In this document: piece by piece, positions 10,756-23,852 of the stretch
How the letters are laid out: each line of letters opens with the position of its first letter
Position numbering within the stretch: position 1 is the first letter of the stretch
DNA from: Cryptomeria japonica
Lineage: Eukaryota; Streptophyta; Pinopsida; Cupressales; Cupressaceae
NCBI RefSeq assembly: GCF_030272615.1
Contig: NW_026728904.1
Location: forward strand, 312,001-376,000
DNA: 64,000 bases
Direction: 5' to 3'
The notes under the pieces: generated by a model
The model's database searches: none
Told to the model about the DNA's origin: nothing
What the model saw: the letters and a program-made list of their open reading frames with translations, nothing else
Program-made: the position numbers and the translations under genes

Positions 10756-13700
10756 AAATTACTACTCAAGTGCATGAATAAGTATTAACCCACTATCTAC
10801 AATATTTTCCGTCATGGGTAAACCAAAGGGATTCTTAGCTCTTTCTAAGAATTCTTCCAAATCAACATTAGCTAAGGAAGTATCCCCAAATTTTGGGAGA
10901 GAACAACTAAGACCTAATTCTTGCCCTAACTTTGGTGGAATGGGCCTCATTTTTAATACTAATACAGGCTACAACAACACCCACTATGGCTACTACAACA
11001 AAAATTAATAGTTTCTTCCTTGAAGCACGAAAATGATAGAGACAGTGAATATTTTCAACTCACCTTTCATGCAACTGAGTGTCTGCTAATCCTGATAAAA
11101 TTACCTCCAGCACCAAACCTCCACCTTTCCTAATTTAGCTTCTTCATGAAGATACAAATATTTTTTAAAATTGATATAAATGGCTTAAAACTCAGTTTCA
11201 TGATTGCCGCAACTGATTCACTCGTGTTGAGTTATGGCAGAGATGACACTTCTAACACATGTTTTTATTACAAAATACTTTGCACGATCTCTTATCAACA
11301 AAATGATTACCTCCTTAAGTGATAATTCTTTCAAATAAATCATCAAGATTCCTAGAATATTCCCCTCCATGCTGATCATTTCCCTCCTTATAGAATCCAC
11401 ATGAGGATGTTAAACCATGTCGTGAATCCTTGTGAGGGACGTTGGCCCACTGCCAACAATCCCCCTCCCAGCGTCACTCATCGTGGCCTACGTGGTTCGA
11501 AGTGTGGTTGTCATTGCACCAAAATATTGACCTATTAATGCCCGATTCAAGTTCCACTAGACTTATAGAATCCACAAGAGGCTATTAAACCATGTCGCTA
11601 ATCCTCGCAAGGGACGCTGGCCCACTGCCAACACATTCACTATGTGAGATTTCTATACAGGTTAGACTTGTCACAACTAAGACATAATACACACAAAGAC
11701 TCAATGAACTAATGAACTGATGAACTATTGAACTAAACTTTGTGTTCAAACAAAAGGTTCAAAGACACGAGCACTTTAGACATGAAGATGCATCGGCCGA
11801 GATGGACTTAAAGCAAAAAGAAAACAATTTAAGAGAATTGACTATGCTAAAGTAAACACACATTATCTTGGCATGAATATTCCAATGCAAGGAAAATCAA
11901 TGAATGCAAAAAAAATAGGAGGTAACACGTTTACAAATTATCACTCAAATGTTGCTTACATAATGAGATATACAACTGTAAAGGATGTTACTATGATACA
12001 ATAAGCCTTTACAAAGTAACAGATAGAAATCGAAGAATCTTCATTTTATCAACTTCTCACACATCTGAAAGCCTTTCAATGTATCTCATATAGTGCTCAG
12101 TGTCTTTGAAAAATAAATCATCTTCCTCATAACTATCCTTAACAAATGACATAATACAATAAACTGAAATTGAAAAATCCTGTTATCTGCCCAACATATC
12201 TACACTTAGATTTAACAAAGTACTAACAAAAAACTTTACAAAACAAAGCAATAGAAACACAAACTAGGGTTAAAACAAAAACCCTTCACAACATAACAAA
12301 ACCCTTTCCAACGACCAAACAAGGGTTACAAGAACCCAAACAAAAAAAATAACTTACATTTTACAGACTAAACATGAGTGTTAACAAAGACCCCCATTAC
12401 ACCAAAAAAAACTATTTTTAACCATCGGTATTCCCATACCTTAACTAGGGTTGCAACATAACAAAAACAATATTTAACCAAAGCAAGAAGATGGATCTAT
12501 CTACAAATGCATTGATAAAGAAAGAGAATATTTACAAAGAAAAATAACACTTCCTCTAACAAACCCCAAACTTCTCTTTGCAACTCTCAGTAATAGATGG
12601 AAGACTAAAAAACCTGTGTACCGCCACATTCCATATACTACTTTCAAGTTGAAACCGTTGCAAAACAAACCCTAGCTATGTATCATTGTGCCCTAGCTCA
12701 AGAAAGAGTTCAAACTGAAAATAACAAAATTATTTTACTCTTTGTACAAAAGACTCATAAAATGCTGATAACACATTATGTCCCACTCACAATGTATTTT
12801 GGTGGGATATTTTAACAAGGCAACTTAATGTGCCCACCAAGTCCTAGTGACTTAATATAATAACTTTTCATGCCTTAGGACCTTCAAATGTCATTAGGAA
12901 GTGTAATCAAAACTTTGATACCATTTTGGCAAATATTTTATGTCTAAAGTCATTTAGACTTTAATTTGTGCACTTTTGTAAACCAGCATAGCACTTCATT
13001 AGGATCAACTAAATATGTCTTGATTAAATCAAAGTAGCCAAGTGTATCAAGGAAAGATATAACAATGAGTGTCATAGACAACATTAGAACAAGCCTTATT
13101 ATAAAATGTCAAACCAATAAAAGATATACACCCACCATGATGTCTTAGAATTTGACATTAATGCCAATCAATGATCAAGAGGGGCAACAAGTATACCATT
13201 GAACACTAGTGCAACATGCAAATATATATGCATTATGTTAATGTTTAGATAGTTATAGTTCTTAGAAAAGATAAACACTAAGAAATTCAAAAGATAATAA
13301 ATATAAAATTTAATTTGACACAAAAGAAATTATGACAGAGAACGACCTTTGCACTATGGGAAAAAATGGCAAAGTGAGGACCAAAAGAACCTAAAAACAT
13401 GAAAAAGAATACAAACTCCAAAATAAATCCAAAACATAATTTTAAATGGAAAGGCTATGCATTTTTTAAAAGTTAAAACTATTAACCAATCATAATAAGA
13501 AGTAAATAACATTAACTAACTACATAGAGGATAATTTGAATATTACATAGTAAAAAAATTACTATGAAAACATACTAACATCTAACTAATTAAACAATTC
13601 TAATTAAAATAATACATTTGTGAAAGACAAAATGAAAGATAAAAATGTTGTACATTGTGCGGGGTGTGGAGGACTATGAGGCCCATAATAAAATTTATAA

Positions 13701-15600
13701 TTTGTTTTAAAATACTTTTTCTCTTTTGTCATTCAATCGTGGGTGATCCTTTGAAGTATTCAATATCTCTATAGGTCCAATATACTTGTTCAATCTACAA
13801 GCCAATAAGACTATATTGAAATTATTGTTTAAATGAGAGATGTAATGTAGCTTGAGTTCCTCACTTTTGCCAAAATTAAAATATGTGTTCTATGTTTAGA
13901 AAATTTGAACAATACGAAGAAATAGTTGATTGCAATGTAGGAAATAGTTGTTTGCAATGTAGGAAATATACAACTCAATAAGTGGTGACATCAACTATTA
14001 AGTTGATGAACCTTCTCTTCAATATTCAGGCAACATTGTGATGTCCATTGGCATGCATAGTCTCTTTAAGCATATGCTTGTAGGACCTTCAAATATAGCC
14101 TACCTTTCATTAAAGTTTGTCTTAGCACTTCCACTCCATATCTAGAAATATATTATTTTTGTAACTATTTGTCCTATATCCTAGACTAATTTTCAAAAGT
14201 TCATATCAGTACTAATTTAATCCTTACCATTCCTTATCATTTCATAAATGTTGTATTACTTGTGGCTAAAATATTTTAGTAAAACTAAACCTTTATAAAA
14301 TTGTAAAATTCATGTAATGGATTGTGACTTCTCTCCATAATGAAATACTGGAATCTTTTCTATTTTCTTTTCTATATGTCCTTCATGTAGCTACATTAAG
14401 GAAAAAACTATATTAGGAAGATTGCAACATCTACATAGAAACACACATAGATACATATGTCATATGTTTTATAGATTCATATCTACCTGTAGTTGTAAGG
14501 CTAGTTGTTCCTATACTCCTAACTATCAGTTATAGTTTTTATATTGAGCCTTTTTTAAGTCTATGCTAGTATTGTCTTCAATGACATGTTTAGGAAGATT
14601 ATTGTTATATGACATCTCTCTACAAGAAGCATGCAGCTTTGAATGTAATCCATCTTCTTGGAGTCTACCTATAATCTTTTCATCTATTGACACATGCCTC
14701 AGAATTGATCCTTGAAGCTACAACAATTCCCTAGTATTTTCTCTTACTTCCTCATGTCTTACCTACTATGAAAATACATCTGATTTAACACTTTGTCTCT
14801 GATTACTAGTGTCATGGGGGATAATTTTTGTATTATTCAATGGTCTGGATGGCCACAAACATTGTCTTCTGAATTATCAATAATAACAACAGTAATTCCT
14901 TGGAATTTTAAAGATTATAATTCATAGAAACATAATTTTATCCATCAAATTCTTAAACCCTAAACCTATAGATAATGTATATAAAATATAACATTATGAA
15001 ACTACACAAATTGAATAGGAATATCATGTAAGTATTGCATGCAATGAATATTTGGAGAGAAAACATTATACACACTTCATTCTAGACTATTTGTCTAAGG
15101 AACTCAAATTGGGAGGGTGTTAAAACAAATAACCAGGTTGATGATTCATGTCTTCCAAATTATCATTTTTATTCTTAACCTTGAGGAAATTTTGATCTCT
15201 CATTGTCATAGGGTTGCATACAAGTTGATCTAGATCTTGAAAACCACCCTGAAATGGTATTCTCTATGTATCTTTAGGATGGTGTGTTGGCTACACAAAT
15301 CAATTCTAAACAATTAAAGAAGATGTATAGGTAAAACTTTAGTAACCTATATTATACTAAGAAAATCAACTCAAAATACTACAACTTATATATGGACTAT
15401 TCTTGCTAGTGTAGGAGACATCATCAACACAAATTGGAGAATTATTTGTGGATGTATGGAATAAATTTCTTACCATGATAATTCTCATCGTTTTTCATGC
15501 TCTTGTACATATTTTACAAACAAAAAAAATACCAAAACACTATCAGCCTCCATATAAAATATATAGGAAACCCTAATTATAAGCAACAAATAAGGAACAT
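10756..15600. other. AT-rich DNA without a recognised gene
   Basis: There is no long open frame on either strand and no RT, integrase or LTR signature that I can identify. A short minus frame at 10950-10762 has no recognised relative. From 11640 to 15600 the sequence is A/T-rich with poly-A and poly-T runs and looks like old intergenic or intronic sequence. The only clear structure is the 72-bp direct repeat at 11387-11633. Confidence 0.6.
11387..11633 (+). repeat. 72-bp direct repeat, 175 bp apart
   Basis: Copy 1 at 11387-11458 and copy 2 at 11562-11633 both run from cttatagaatccac to ggcccactgccaaca and differ at only a few positions. The sequence between is GC-richer than its surroundings. 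No TG..CA ends or TSD are evident. Confidence 0.8.
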
Positions 15601-15609
15601 GGATGTCAG

Positions 15610-15997
15610 ACTAACCACCTTACTAAAGTTGTTGTTGCCTACCATGGTTTAACCATGGCCAAACTTATTAATAGAAAGATGGTATGGTTAGAAGGAGACT
15701 CAAACAACATTATACAATTCCTTAAGGGCATTCAAAAACCTTCATGGACTATTCAAAAGTGGATTAGTAAAATTTTGGACATTTTAAATTCATTTGAAAA
15801 AGTACATATTTCTCATGCCTTCCATGAAGCTAATAGAGTGGTAAAAATTTTCGCTAATGAGGGGGTTTGTGCGAGATGACTTGGCACTTTGGAGATTATG
15901 CTCCAAAGGATGTTAACTCCTTGATGAGATATGATAGGACTTATGCACAGAGTGTCATGTTAGATTATTGGGGAGATTATTGGATTTGGTTGATCAA
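15610..15997 (+). pseudogene. LINE RNase H domain remnant
   Basis: The open frame at 15655-15879 contains VWLEGDSNNIIQFLKG, the EGDS acidic motif of the RNase H domain fused to plant LINE polyproteins, followed by HISHAFHEANRVVKIFANEG, matching the HV.REANxxAD end of that domain. A few more codons follow after a stop (LGTLEIML). Only the C-terminal half of the domain is left, and a Copia-type LTR begins directly at 15998. It is the third LINE remnant in the window and the only one on plus. Confidence 0.75.
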
Positions 15998-17229
15998 TGT
16001 TTCTGCTACGATATATTGTTATCATTGATGTCAACATATTCCTGTGAGTTATTTCGGTGAGATTGGGAAGAGTTTTTGGTCCGGTTTTGTAGTTTAGTTT
16101 TGCTTATCACTATTTTGTAGAATCCGGTATTTCCTCCAGTACATTCCGGTGTGATCAGATCTTATGCTGAGACTTTGGATTATTGTTTGGAATGATCTTG
16201 TGTATCTTCATTTCAGATGGTTCGTGATCTGATGCTCTGCAAGTTATCTTTCCTTGTGACAATTGCTGATTGGTTGTGTTCTTGAGCTTTGAGACATTGC
16301 CTGATGAAGATTTGAAAAGAGGTGTTGATGCAACTATTTCGGATGATTCTAATGTGCTTTTTGGTGTTTCCTAGTCGTGTTCTATTTTTTTTGGCGATCC
16401 ACATTTATCATTGTGCGATTTTTTGGTGATTTCTATGAACCCGTAATGATTTGTGTGTTATGCAGTATTTTTGGTTCTGTAGCATGTTGCAGTTGATCTT
16501 GGCAGGATTTATGGTGGATGTAATCATTTCGAAATTTGAATTAGGTCCATGCTATGTAATCTAAACCATAATATTGGTCTGGTGGTCGATCTTTGTATCG
16601 TGTAATGTAATTTTTATAATTATGAGTTGAGGGTTGAGGGTTTAGCCGACCTAGTTATCAAGGTTGATGATTTGTATATATAGGTGATATATCTATGTAA
16701 TTTAGGTCTCGGTATTATGTCTGAATTATCAGAGAGAGGTAAATATGTGAACAAGGATATATCATTCAACAAAGTGTTGAGGTGAGATTACTGTTGCAAG
16801 GCAGGCAACTGTGCTTAATCGAAACTATCATTAGGCATTTGTAGTTGCTATCATTGTAGTTCATTTCTTCTAGATTGTAGTCCAAATCATATTGTAAATC
16901 AGTGAGACTTCCCTGAGGGTTGTTTCCTTCTAGGCATATATGTTTTGAGTAGTGAGCTCTAGGCAGTGTTCTTGAATGCATGTGCATTCCCCATTATAAT
17001 ATTTTCACATACTACTACAAAGTATCATCTTACTGTGGGTAGGTTCCCATCGTGAGTTTTCCCTTAACTGGGTTTTCCATATCAAAATCTTGGTGTTGTG
17101 TGTTGTGTTGTTAATTTGCTTATCTCTTATTGCTGCAGTTTATCAGTTTATGTTTTTGAGTTTAAATTTATGAGATCTGGTGAAGACTGATTCACCCCCC
17201 CGTATCAGTCTTCTTGATTGTTGCTAACA
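15998..17229 (+). mobile_element. Copia-type LTR, plus orientation, no matching TSD
   Basis: It starts TGTTTCTGC, and 30 bp in carries tcattgatgtcaaca as in the other Copia LTRs here; it ends with attcacccccccgtatcagtc and the terminal GCTAACA. A tatataggtgatat stretch near 16675 may serve as TATA box. The flanks differ (ATCAA on the left, TGTCC on the right), so this is not a simple solo LTR: it may result from recombination between two elements, or one flank was deleted. Left is a LINE scrap, right is the unknown ORF at 17230. Confidence 0.75.
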
Positions 17230-18885
17230 TGTCCAATTTCCTATTCTTTAATGATGTGGTTGTTAGTTTTGGCATTAATTTCCATTATTATGTGGAGGGG
17301 GGTGGTTGTAAGGAGATATTCCAAACTTGATTTTCATTGCCCTTCCCATGTTTACTGGGTGCTTATGGCTTTAGTTAGGTTTTCCTTTGTTCTGGCTCTT
17401 CGCATCTCAACTAATAATTTGAGAGAATGTTTGAAGATAGGTGGAGAAAGAAAAATAATTGATCCCATAAACTTAAATGAATTCAAGAGCAATGCTACAA
17501 TTTGGAGCATCTAAAGCAGGGAGGTGTAACCCCCTTCCTTGAGAAGCTCCATGGTTTTGACCCCAAAATTACTACTAAATTTTCTAAGTGTTGGAAAGAT
17601 GGGAGAATTTCTCTGTTTGGGAGGAATTTTGACATTGATGAGCATTTCATTGCAGAAGTTATAGGGTTGTCAACTAAAGGGGCCAAGGTAATTAGGGATA
17701 GGAAATTTTTGGAGGCAACTATCAAGAAATTCCTGAAAGAGAAGGAGAGGAAGAACTTGGTTAAATAGTCTAAGAGTGGCTACAAAATTGGCCAAATTAA
17801 GTCTCAGGGGTAGGTTGTGCTCAAGGAACTCATGAGATACTTTTATATGGATGGTCATTACACTAGGATTTTTGGTCATCAATTTGTGTTGCTTAATCAT
17901 TTCAAGCATAAAGTTAAAAAAAAAATCCATTCTATTTCTTATCCTTGATTAATGCTAGTATCAAGGATCATAGGAAAGATCTTAAGAAAAATTTAGTTCT
18001 CCATGAGGGTTTGTTGCTCTTGATTTATGAACATTGTAAATCCATCTCGTCCCCCTCCAAAATCTCCCATTTTTTGTCTAATGAGGAGTCTTCCTCCAAG
18101 GAAGACGATTTTGGGAGTCTTTTTACTGAAGGAGATGAGCGAAAAACTGAGGATGATGAATCTAAGCTAGAGTTTCAAGTTAAGATGAAGGGGTCTAATG
18201 TGTCAAAGCCTATGAGGAATAATTTCCCTATTTCTAAGAACAAATCTATGATTGACCCATTTGTTCATAGTCTTTTTGAAGAGTCTACACCTACCACACC
18301 CTCCTTCCTAAGGGACCTTAATGCTAATTATCCTTTCCTTAACCTTGATCAGGAAAACCCCAACGATGTGTTGATTATAGCTTGTAATGCAATGATCGAT
18401 AATTTCAAAATGAACAAATGGATATTTTATGAAATTAAGGACATCAATGTCAAGCTTCATTTGGTCATGGGGATGAAAGGAAGCCTATTGTGGATTCTCT
18501 ACAAAAGACCATGAAAAATATGGAAGTTATGAAAAATGATTATGAAGGGAGAATTCAATACCTAGAGAACAAGTTTAAAAATATAAATAACAACCTCATC
18601 TCCCTTGTCACTTTTAGCCATAGAGTGGTCAAGAGTTCAGCTAATGATTTTAATACCCTAGTTGGAAAATTAGAAAAATATCAACAGAAAGGGGTTGTGG
18701 TGGATGTTGAAGCATTGGACAAAATGAAGGGCAAGAGGAGGATAAAGGCTTGTGCAAGCACAATAGAGAAAATTTTAAAAGAACTCTGGAACAATCCTCT
18801 CAAGACATCTAGGACCTAATGAAAATTTCCCTCAATATGACTCAAATGGAACTCGAGGTTGCGGAGGCTCTCAAGAACTTAAAAT
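17230..18885 (+). pseudogene. Unclassified repeat-borne ORF with coiled-coil tail
   Basis: Open pieces in shifting frames form one coding region. At 17495-17768 it reads HGFDPKITTKFSKCWKDGR and then FDIDEHFIAEVIGLSTKG, a pattern like the putative plant transposon protein domain (PF20167-like; my recollection, not a search). The middle (17945-18514) is acidic and Ser-rich (EESSSKEDDFGS). The last piece, 18490-18819, starts SLQKTMKNMEVMKNDYEGR and is rich in Leu, Lys and Glu at heptad spacing, likely a coiled coil. Stops at several places make it a pseudogene. No nuclease or polymerase motif seen. A 3' module at about 18972-19045 may be its tail. Confidence 0.5.
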
Positions 18886-20160
18886 AAGATTTACTGGTTT
18901 TTTGTTAATTTTTGTTTTTTGGCCTAATTGTTTTGTTGATGGTTTGTTGTTGGTTTACTAGTTTTTATCTCTATGGCAACTCAATGTAGAAAGGGCTTTG
19001 GGTCCCTTCAAAACCTGCTTGAACCTTAATATAAAACAAATGAGGAACAATATTACTGTTTTGGTGGGCATCTACAAGTGACTTTTTACATGATAAATAC
19101 GAAGTCCTTTCACATGCATAAGCTATAATACCAATTTAAGAGTATCTCTTATACCCAATTTTGATTTATCTATCAGTCAAACCAATCTTATAGTAGAATT
19201 ATAGTTAAAAGGGTTATAGAAAAGGACTAATCGCTATCTTGATTGTCCAATATATCAACTGCATGAACAATGTAATGGTGAAAATTAGAGTCCAACAAAT
19301 CCTAGGCATTTTTTATCTAACATATTGCCTTATGGGGAATCTAGCTAGGAACAAAATAATCATCCAAGATTGCTTCTGCAGAACATGGATGAATGAAAAT
19401 ATGAAATTATTAACATTTCTTTCTATTTCCACCACTTACTTGACATGTATGCACAAGGTCTCAACATAGACAAGGTGTGTGAATTGTTTTTGCCAAACTA
19501 TGGAAGCATATACCATGCACAAAGACTATCTGACAAAATGTAGACGCATAGTCAAGATGCATAGATTGTTTTCCCAAATGAGCTTACATGGGCCAAAACA
19601 TTTTCCAATCAGCTTGTAAAATATGTAATTTGATGAAGAAAATATTTTACAATAGAAAATGATAATTTTCTCTTAGACAAAACATTAGGATAGGGCGTGA
19701 TATACTTTTTGGAAACAAACTAATGTCCTACTATTTATAGTTTTTTTAAATTCCAATAAAATGAAACACCAAAAAAATAGTCAACAACCAATCATAAGCC
19801 AAATAAATTGTAAATTTTTAAACTATAAAACAATAATGAGAAACAAACCCTAGTATATAAGCTTACATTTTTCTCTCTGCAAGTTATCAAGACAACATTA
19901 ATGTGTTTTGTAGTGGTGAAAACATTAGTCTTCGCCTATACAAGTAGGGACTAATAAATATTATTTCTTATATATAATCATCATCTCCACACAAGAAACA
20001 TGATATGGAGTTTTATATAGGAAAATGTAATGATTAGTTAATGTGTATATACAGGTACGATTTAAAAGTTATTTTTAATTAAATTTAGTACTTCACAAGT
20101 AATATATATTCAAACAGTGCAGATACAACATTACAAATAGTTTTAGGCCTCTACAAAAAT
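18886..20160. other. AT-rich spacer
   Basis: No gene recognised. At 18972-19045 there is a short module (ggcaactc, then gctttgggtcccttcaaaac, then taatataaaac) whose reverse complement recurs at 20165-20240. The rest is A/T-rich sequence without an open frame of note. Confidence 0.55.
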
Positions 20161-20240
20161 CCTTCTCTTCCTATGGTTTTTTATTAGGATAAAACATGTT
20201 TTGAAGGGGACCCAAAACCCTTACAATCAAAGAGTTGCCA
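18972..20240. repeat. Shared 70-bp terminal module in inverted orientation
   Basis: The plus-strand block at 18972-19045 and the minus-strand block at 20240-20165 align over about 70 bp: atggcaactc, gggtttt or ggctttgggtcc, ccttcaaaac, then an A/T tail of the TAATAAAA kind. Such a tail after a coding region resembles the 3' end of a non-LTR element. The two elements point toward each other. Confidence 0.55.
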
Positions 20241-21860
20241 TCGTATAATGAACTAGACTACCTAGCAGCGAACAACATGTTTTAGAAAGGACCCAAAACC
20301 TTCTTGACTTACAGGCATCCAAATCCCAAAACCCAAAGACTGCACAAAACATAAACATTAAAGAAGAGAAACCACAAACAACCAACCACCAGCCACACAT
20401 CAAGTATAAAAATTTACAACACAGGTTGGCCCAAGCAGATGGTATAAGTCAACAAACAATAGACCTCGAAAAACAAAGAACGAGGGTTTTTCATGCACCC
20501 TCAGCCAACATGAAGGTTTTTCCCAAGCTCCCATAACATGTAACAAAATTTCCAAGCCACATAAAACCACAAGACCAAAGCCTAACCAAAAACAAACATT
20601 AGCCAAATTGGGCCCTTGAAAACTGCTAGCATCTAGCCTATCCCTGAAAGAAACAAAAAACATAGGGTTTTTCCAGGGTCCCTCAACCTTGAGAGTGGGT
20701 TTTACAAGGCTCCCACAACATATGAACGCGGGATTAACAAGGTTCCCACCACTAGTCAAGGCCCAGACAACAACTACAAATCTTGAAGGCACATTCTAGG
20801 ACACAGGGTTTTGACAAGGCACCTAAAACCTTCTACATAATAAGCCAAGAGGGCTTTTAGAGGCTCCCTCAACCCGCAAAACAATCTCAAAAGTTGGGTT
20901 TTGACAAGAAACCCAAAACCTTCTGCAAAGTGTTCCATGAGGGTTTTGATAGGCTCCCTCAACCAGCAGCACAAACAACAACAACCGAAAAACTCTCTCA
21001 CACCTTCTCTCCAACTCAATAGAAGAGAGAACCACCTCAATAAGACAAGAAGGAGAGTCGGTCGATTTCCCAGACAACCCTCTCTCAACCCAAAACCCAT
21101 GCAGCCACTCCACCTCCATAAGATAGAAAACCACCTCACACAGAGATCCATGAGAATGGGCAAGAGAGGCAGAATAAACCCTCACCAAGAAACAAGCAAG
21201 AAGAAAATAGAGGGTCCACACAAAAAAGGCTTTTAAGAGGCTCCCATAACCTTGATCTTGAGGAAGAACAGCGCTGAGAACATCATACCATCCAAGATCA
21301 CCACCTCAATAGATGATAAAGGAGATAAATCAATTAAAAGACCATCCTCAATTTTCAAATAGCCTAGAGACAGGGCACCATTGGCCTCCCACCAGTACCT
21401 CTCAGTAGCACCCGCAACACCCATCTCTACCTCAATAGAAGAAAGGTAACCGTCAGCACCATCCGTCAGAGAAAGAACCAACCACAAGGCAAAACTTGCA
21501 CAAGCATGGCACAACCAGAGACGGCACCCCTCCAACAAATCTTTAGAAAAACACAAAGGGCACAGAAAGTACCCACCGCACCCAAGAACCTGAGGGGAAA
21601 TCGAGGAAAACCTGCACTACCAGAAGCAACCCTGTACCAAGAGGAAAGCGTGGCCAAATAGAGGAACCCGGTGACCCCCCGAAACTGGGTATGAAGCAAG
21701 ACCAGGCAAAACAGTCCTCCAAAACCAAGCCCAAAAAACACAACAACCTCCCAAATCGTTCGGCTCTCCATATTCATCCCCTTCGCCTAAATCCTCTGCA
21801 TCACCTGCAGAAGCCCTAGCTACTCACGCTCGCCTGTTCCCGCTCGCCATCTTCTTAGCC
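20165..21860 (-). mobile_element. GC-richer unclassified element with degenerate internal repeats
   Basis: This block is visibly richer in G+C than its AT-rich flanks. On minus, several overlapping frames of 100-130 codons are open but rich in Trp, Leu, Cys and Phe, unlike most proteins. One frame (21163-20774) shows a repeat of about 30 residues: LREPIKTLMEHFAEGF, then LREPLKALLAYYVEGF, each followed by LVKT. SSIEVE-like phrases recur in other frames. The right edge (minus-strand start) at about 21860 begins GGCTAAGAAGATGGCGAGCG. The left edge carries the module shared with 18972-19045. It may be the leader or first ORF of a non-LTR element; whether any frame is translated is unclear. Confidence 0.35.
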
Positions 21861-23640
21861 TATGGTTACTATAGTTTAGCAGGAAAATTTAATAGTAAAA
21901 CAATAATGACTTTAGACTTCTTTTCTAATTCATACTTCATAATACTTACGGTGCATGTGTGTTCCCTTCAATGCTTACTATTGTCAATTGGTATTCGAAT
22001 CAAATTTTAACAATTATGGTATAATTTCATAGAGATATGGCACCTTACATGGATAGGTATTTATAAGAAATGGTTTAAGAATTTCAATTTCAATATCAAT
22101 TATAATCAATTCTAATAATATTTCCTAGAGACACGTTACCTTACTGGGATAGGGATTTATAAGACAAATGGCTTAAGAAATTCAAATATTTTCAATTATC
22201 AATATGGAGTGTTAGTGTTTCAAACTCAAATTCAATTTGGGACACAATATAGAATGGGATGAAACAATTATCTCAAGTAAAGTAAAAATTTTATATTTAA
22301 TATTGAGTGTTAAATATTGATATTGAATTTATAATTTTACTAATAATGAGGTTCATATTTATCTAATATACTTGATTTGAGATCTAAATATGATAGTGCA
22401 TCCCCATAAGATAGAAATAATTTTTATGAAGATTTCATATTCGTAATTAATTTTGAAATATCAAAACATATTTTTTTAAATTAAATATATAACAAAATGA
22501 GTTCAATTATAAAAAACAATAGGGGTTGAATGAAGGAGTTTAGGATTTTTTGGCAAGTCTTTGCTATAATAATTTTTAAAATAGGATATTTAATCATTTT
22601 TGCATTTATCATAACACTCTTGAAGTTCTATGCCTACAAAAAGTCTCACCCTTTTAAATTGTACCATTCTTTGGTATCTTTATAGTTGTAACTACTAGAC
22701 TTGAAAAATCAACATCTATTAATAACACCTCCACTCAAGTGTCCCTAAAACTTTGATCCTAAGGCTTTTGACATGATACATCTCCTAAAACACTATAATG
22801 TGTTGTTCTTCTCATTTTTAAATTTGATAATGCTAGTTGATGTTTTACAAATTTTAGCTTAATAGAGTATTTTTTTGGAAAGGATCTCCCCTAAAAGCAT
22901 GCTTAAGTAATGGGTTAGTAGGGCTTAGGTCTTGCATGGGATCCACCTTGATTCCATACAAAACCTTACTAATTTTTCCCTTTTTTTCTTCTAAAGACAA
23001 CTATGTTAAGACCATTTTTAATCATGCCCATTGGCTTGTCTATTCGTCTTTGTTGGTTTTCATACCCTAAACCCAAGATCTTGTTGTCTCTAGTGAAAAC
23101 ACTCTTTAGTCCCTATTTAGATTGAGATCCTTGGTTTACTCTTTCCATGCTATATTTTTTTGAGCTAAATCTTTTCTCCCTGGATAAGTGCACCAAGATG
23201 GTGTGCAAAAAAGTGGACACCCTCTTAAAAAATGTCTAAAAACTAATAACACCAATGGTTTATTTTTAAATTTAAATAACCCGTTCACGTTAAGGCTCGT
23301 ATAACCGAGCCTATATCTAAGCCAAAATGCGTATGGTTTTTTGAAAATAGATAACATGTACGTGTTATGTTTAGTAAGAAAAACATGCACGTATTTTGCT
23401 TACATAAAGTTAGATTAGTAGTATGGACTTGTATGCAATTCATTTAGCATTCCCTTAGTATAAGTTATATTTTATCTTTCTTATACTTTGAGTTATATTT
23501 TATGTATATATTGTCAGGATGGTTCAGAGTGGTTTTAGATCTCTAGGAGTCATAATACAGATTCTAGATTTTAAGAGATCTTATAATTTTTTAGACTTAG
23601 TCAAATTTCAATAATCAGTGGGCTTGTATCATCATTCACT
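21861..23640. other. AT-rich DNA without recognised features
   Basis: No open frame with a recognisable domain. A short near-duplicate occurs at about 22025-22075 and 22125-22170 (atttcatagagatatggcaccttacatgg against atttcctagagacacgttaccttactggg). Confidence 0.5.
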
Positions 23641-23803
23641 TGATATCTCTCTATCTCACGCTCTTTGTCTCCCCTAAGCTTTAGACCTATCTATTTTCCT
23701 ATCTCTCTCATCCTCCCTTCACCTCTCTCAATCTCACTCTCGCATGTCTCCCCAAGCTTTAGATCTTATAATTTCTCAAAGATAATCAAATTTTAGTAAT
23801 ATC

Positions 23804-23852
<49 letters not shown>

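Noticed and set aside
10762-10950. 62-codon minus frame next to the LINE
   Set aside because: It has no recognised domain and does not continue the LINE RT frame; too short to call.
21233-21777. Membrane protein suggested by hydrophobic minus frames
   Set aside because: Overlapping frames in two registers are equally Leu/Phe/Trp/Cys-rich, a by-product of G/T-rich sequence.
23807-23850. CT run as promoter element
   Set aside because: No gene starts nearby; it is part of a long pyrimidine-rich tract beside the satellite.
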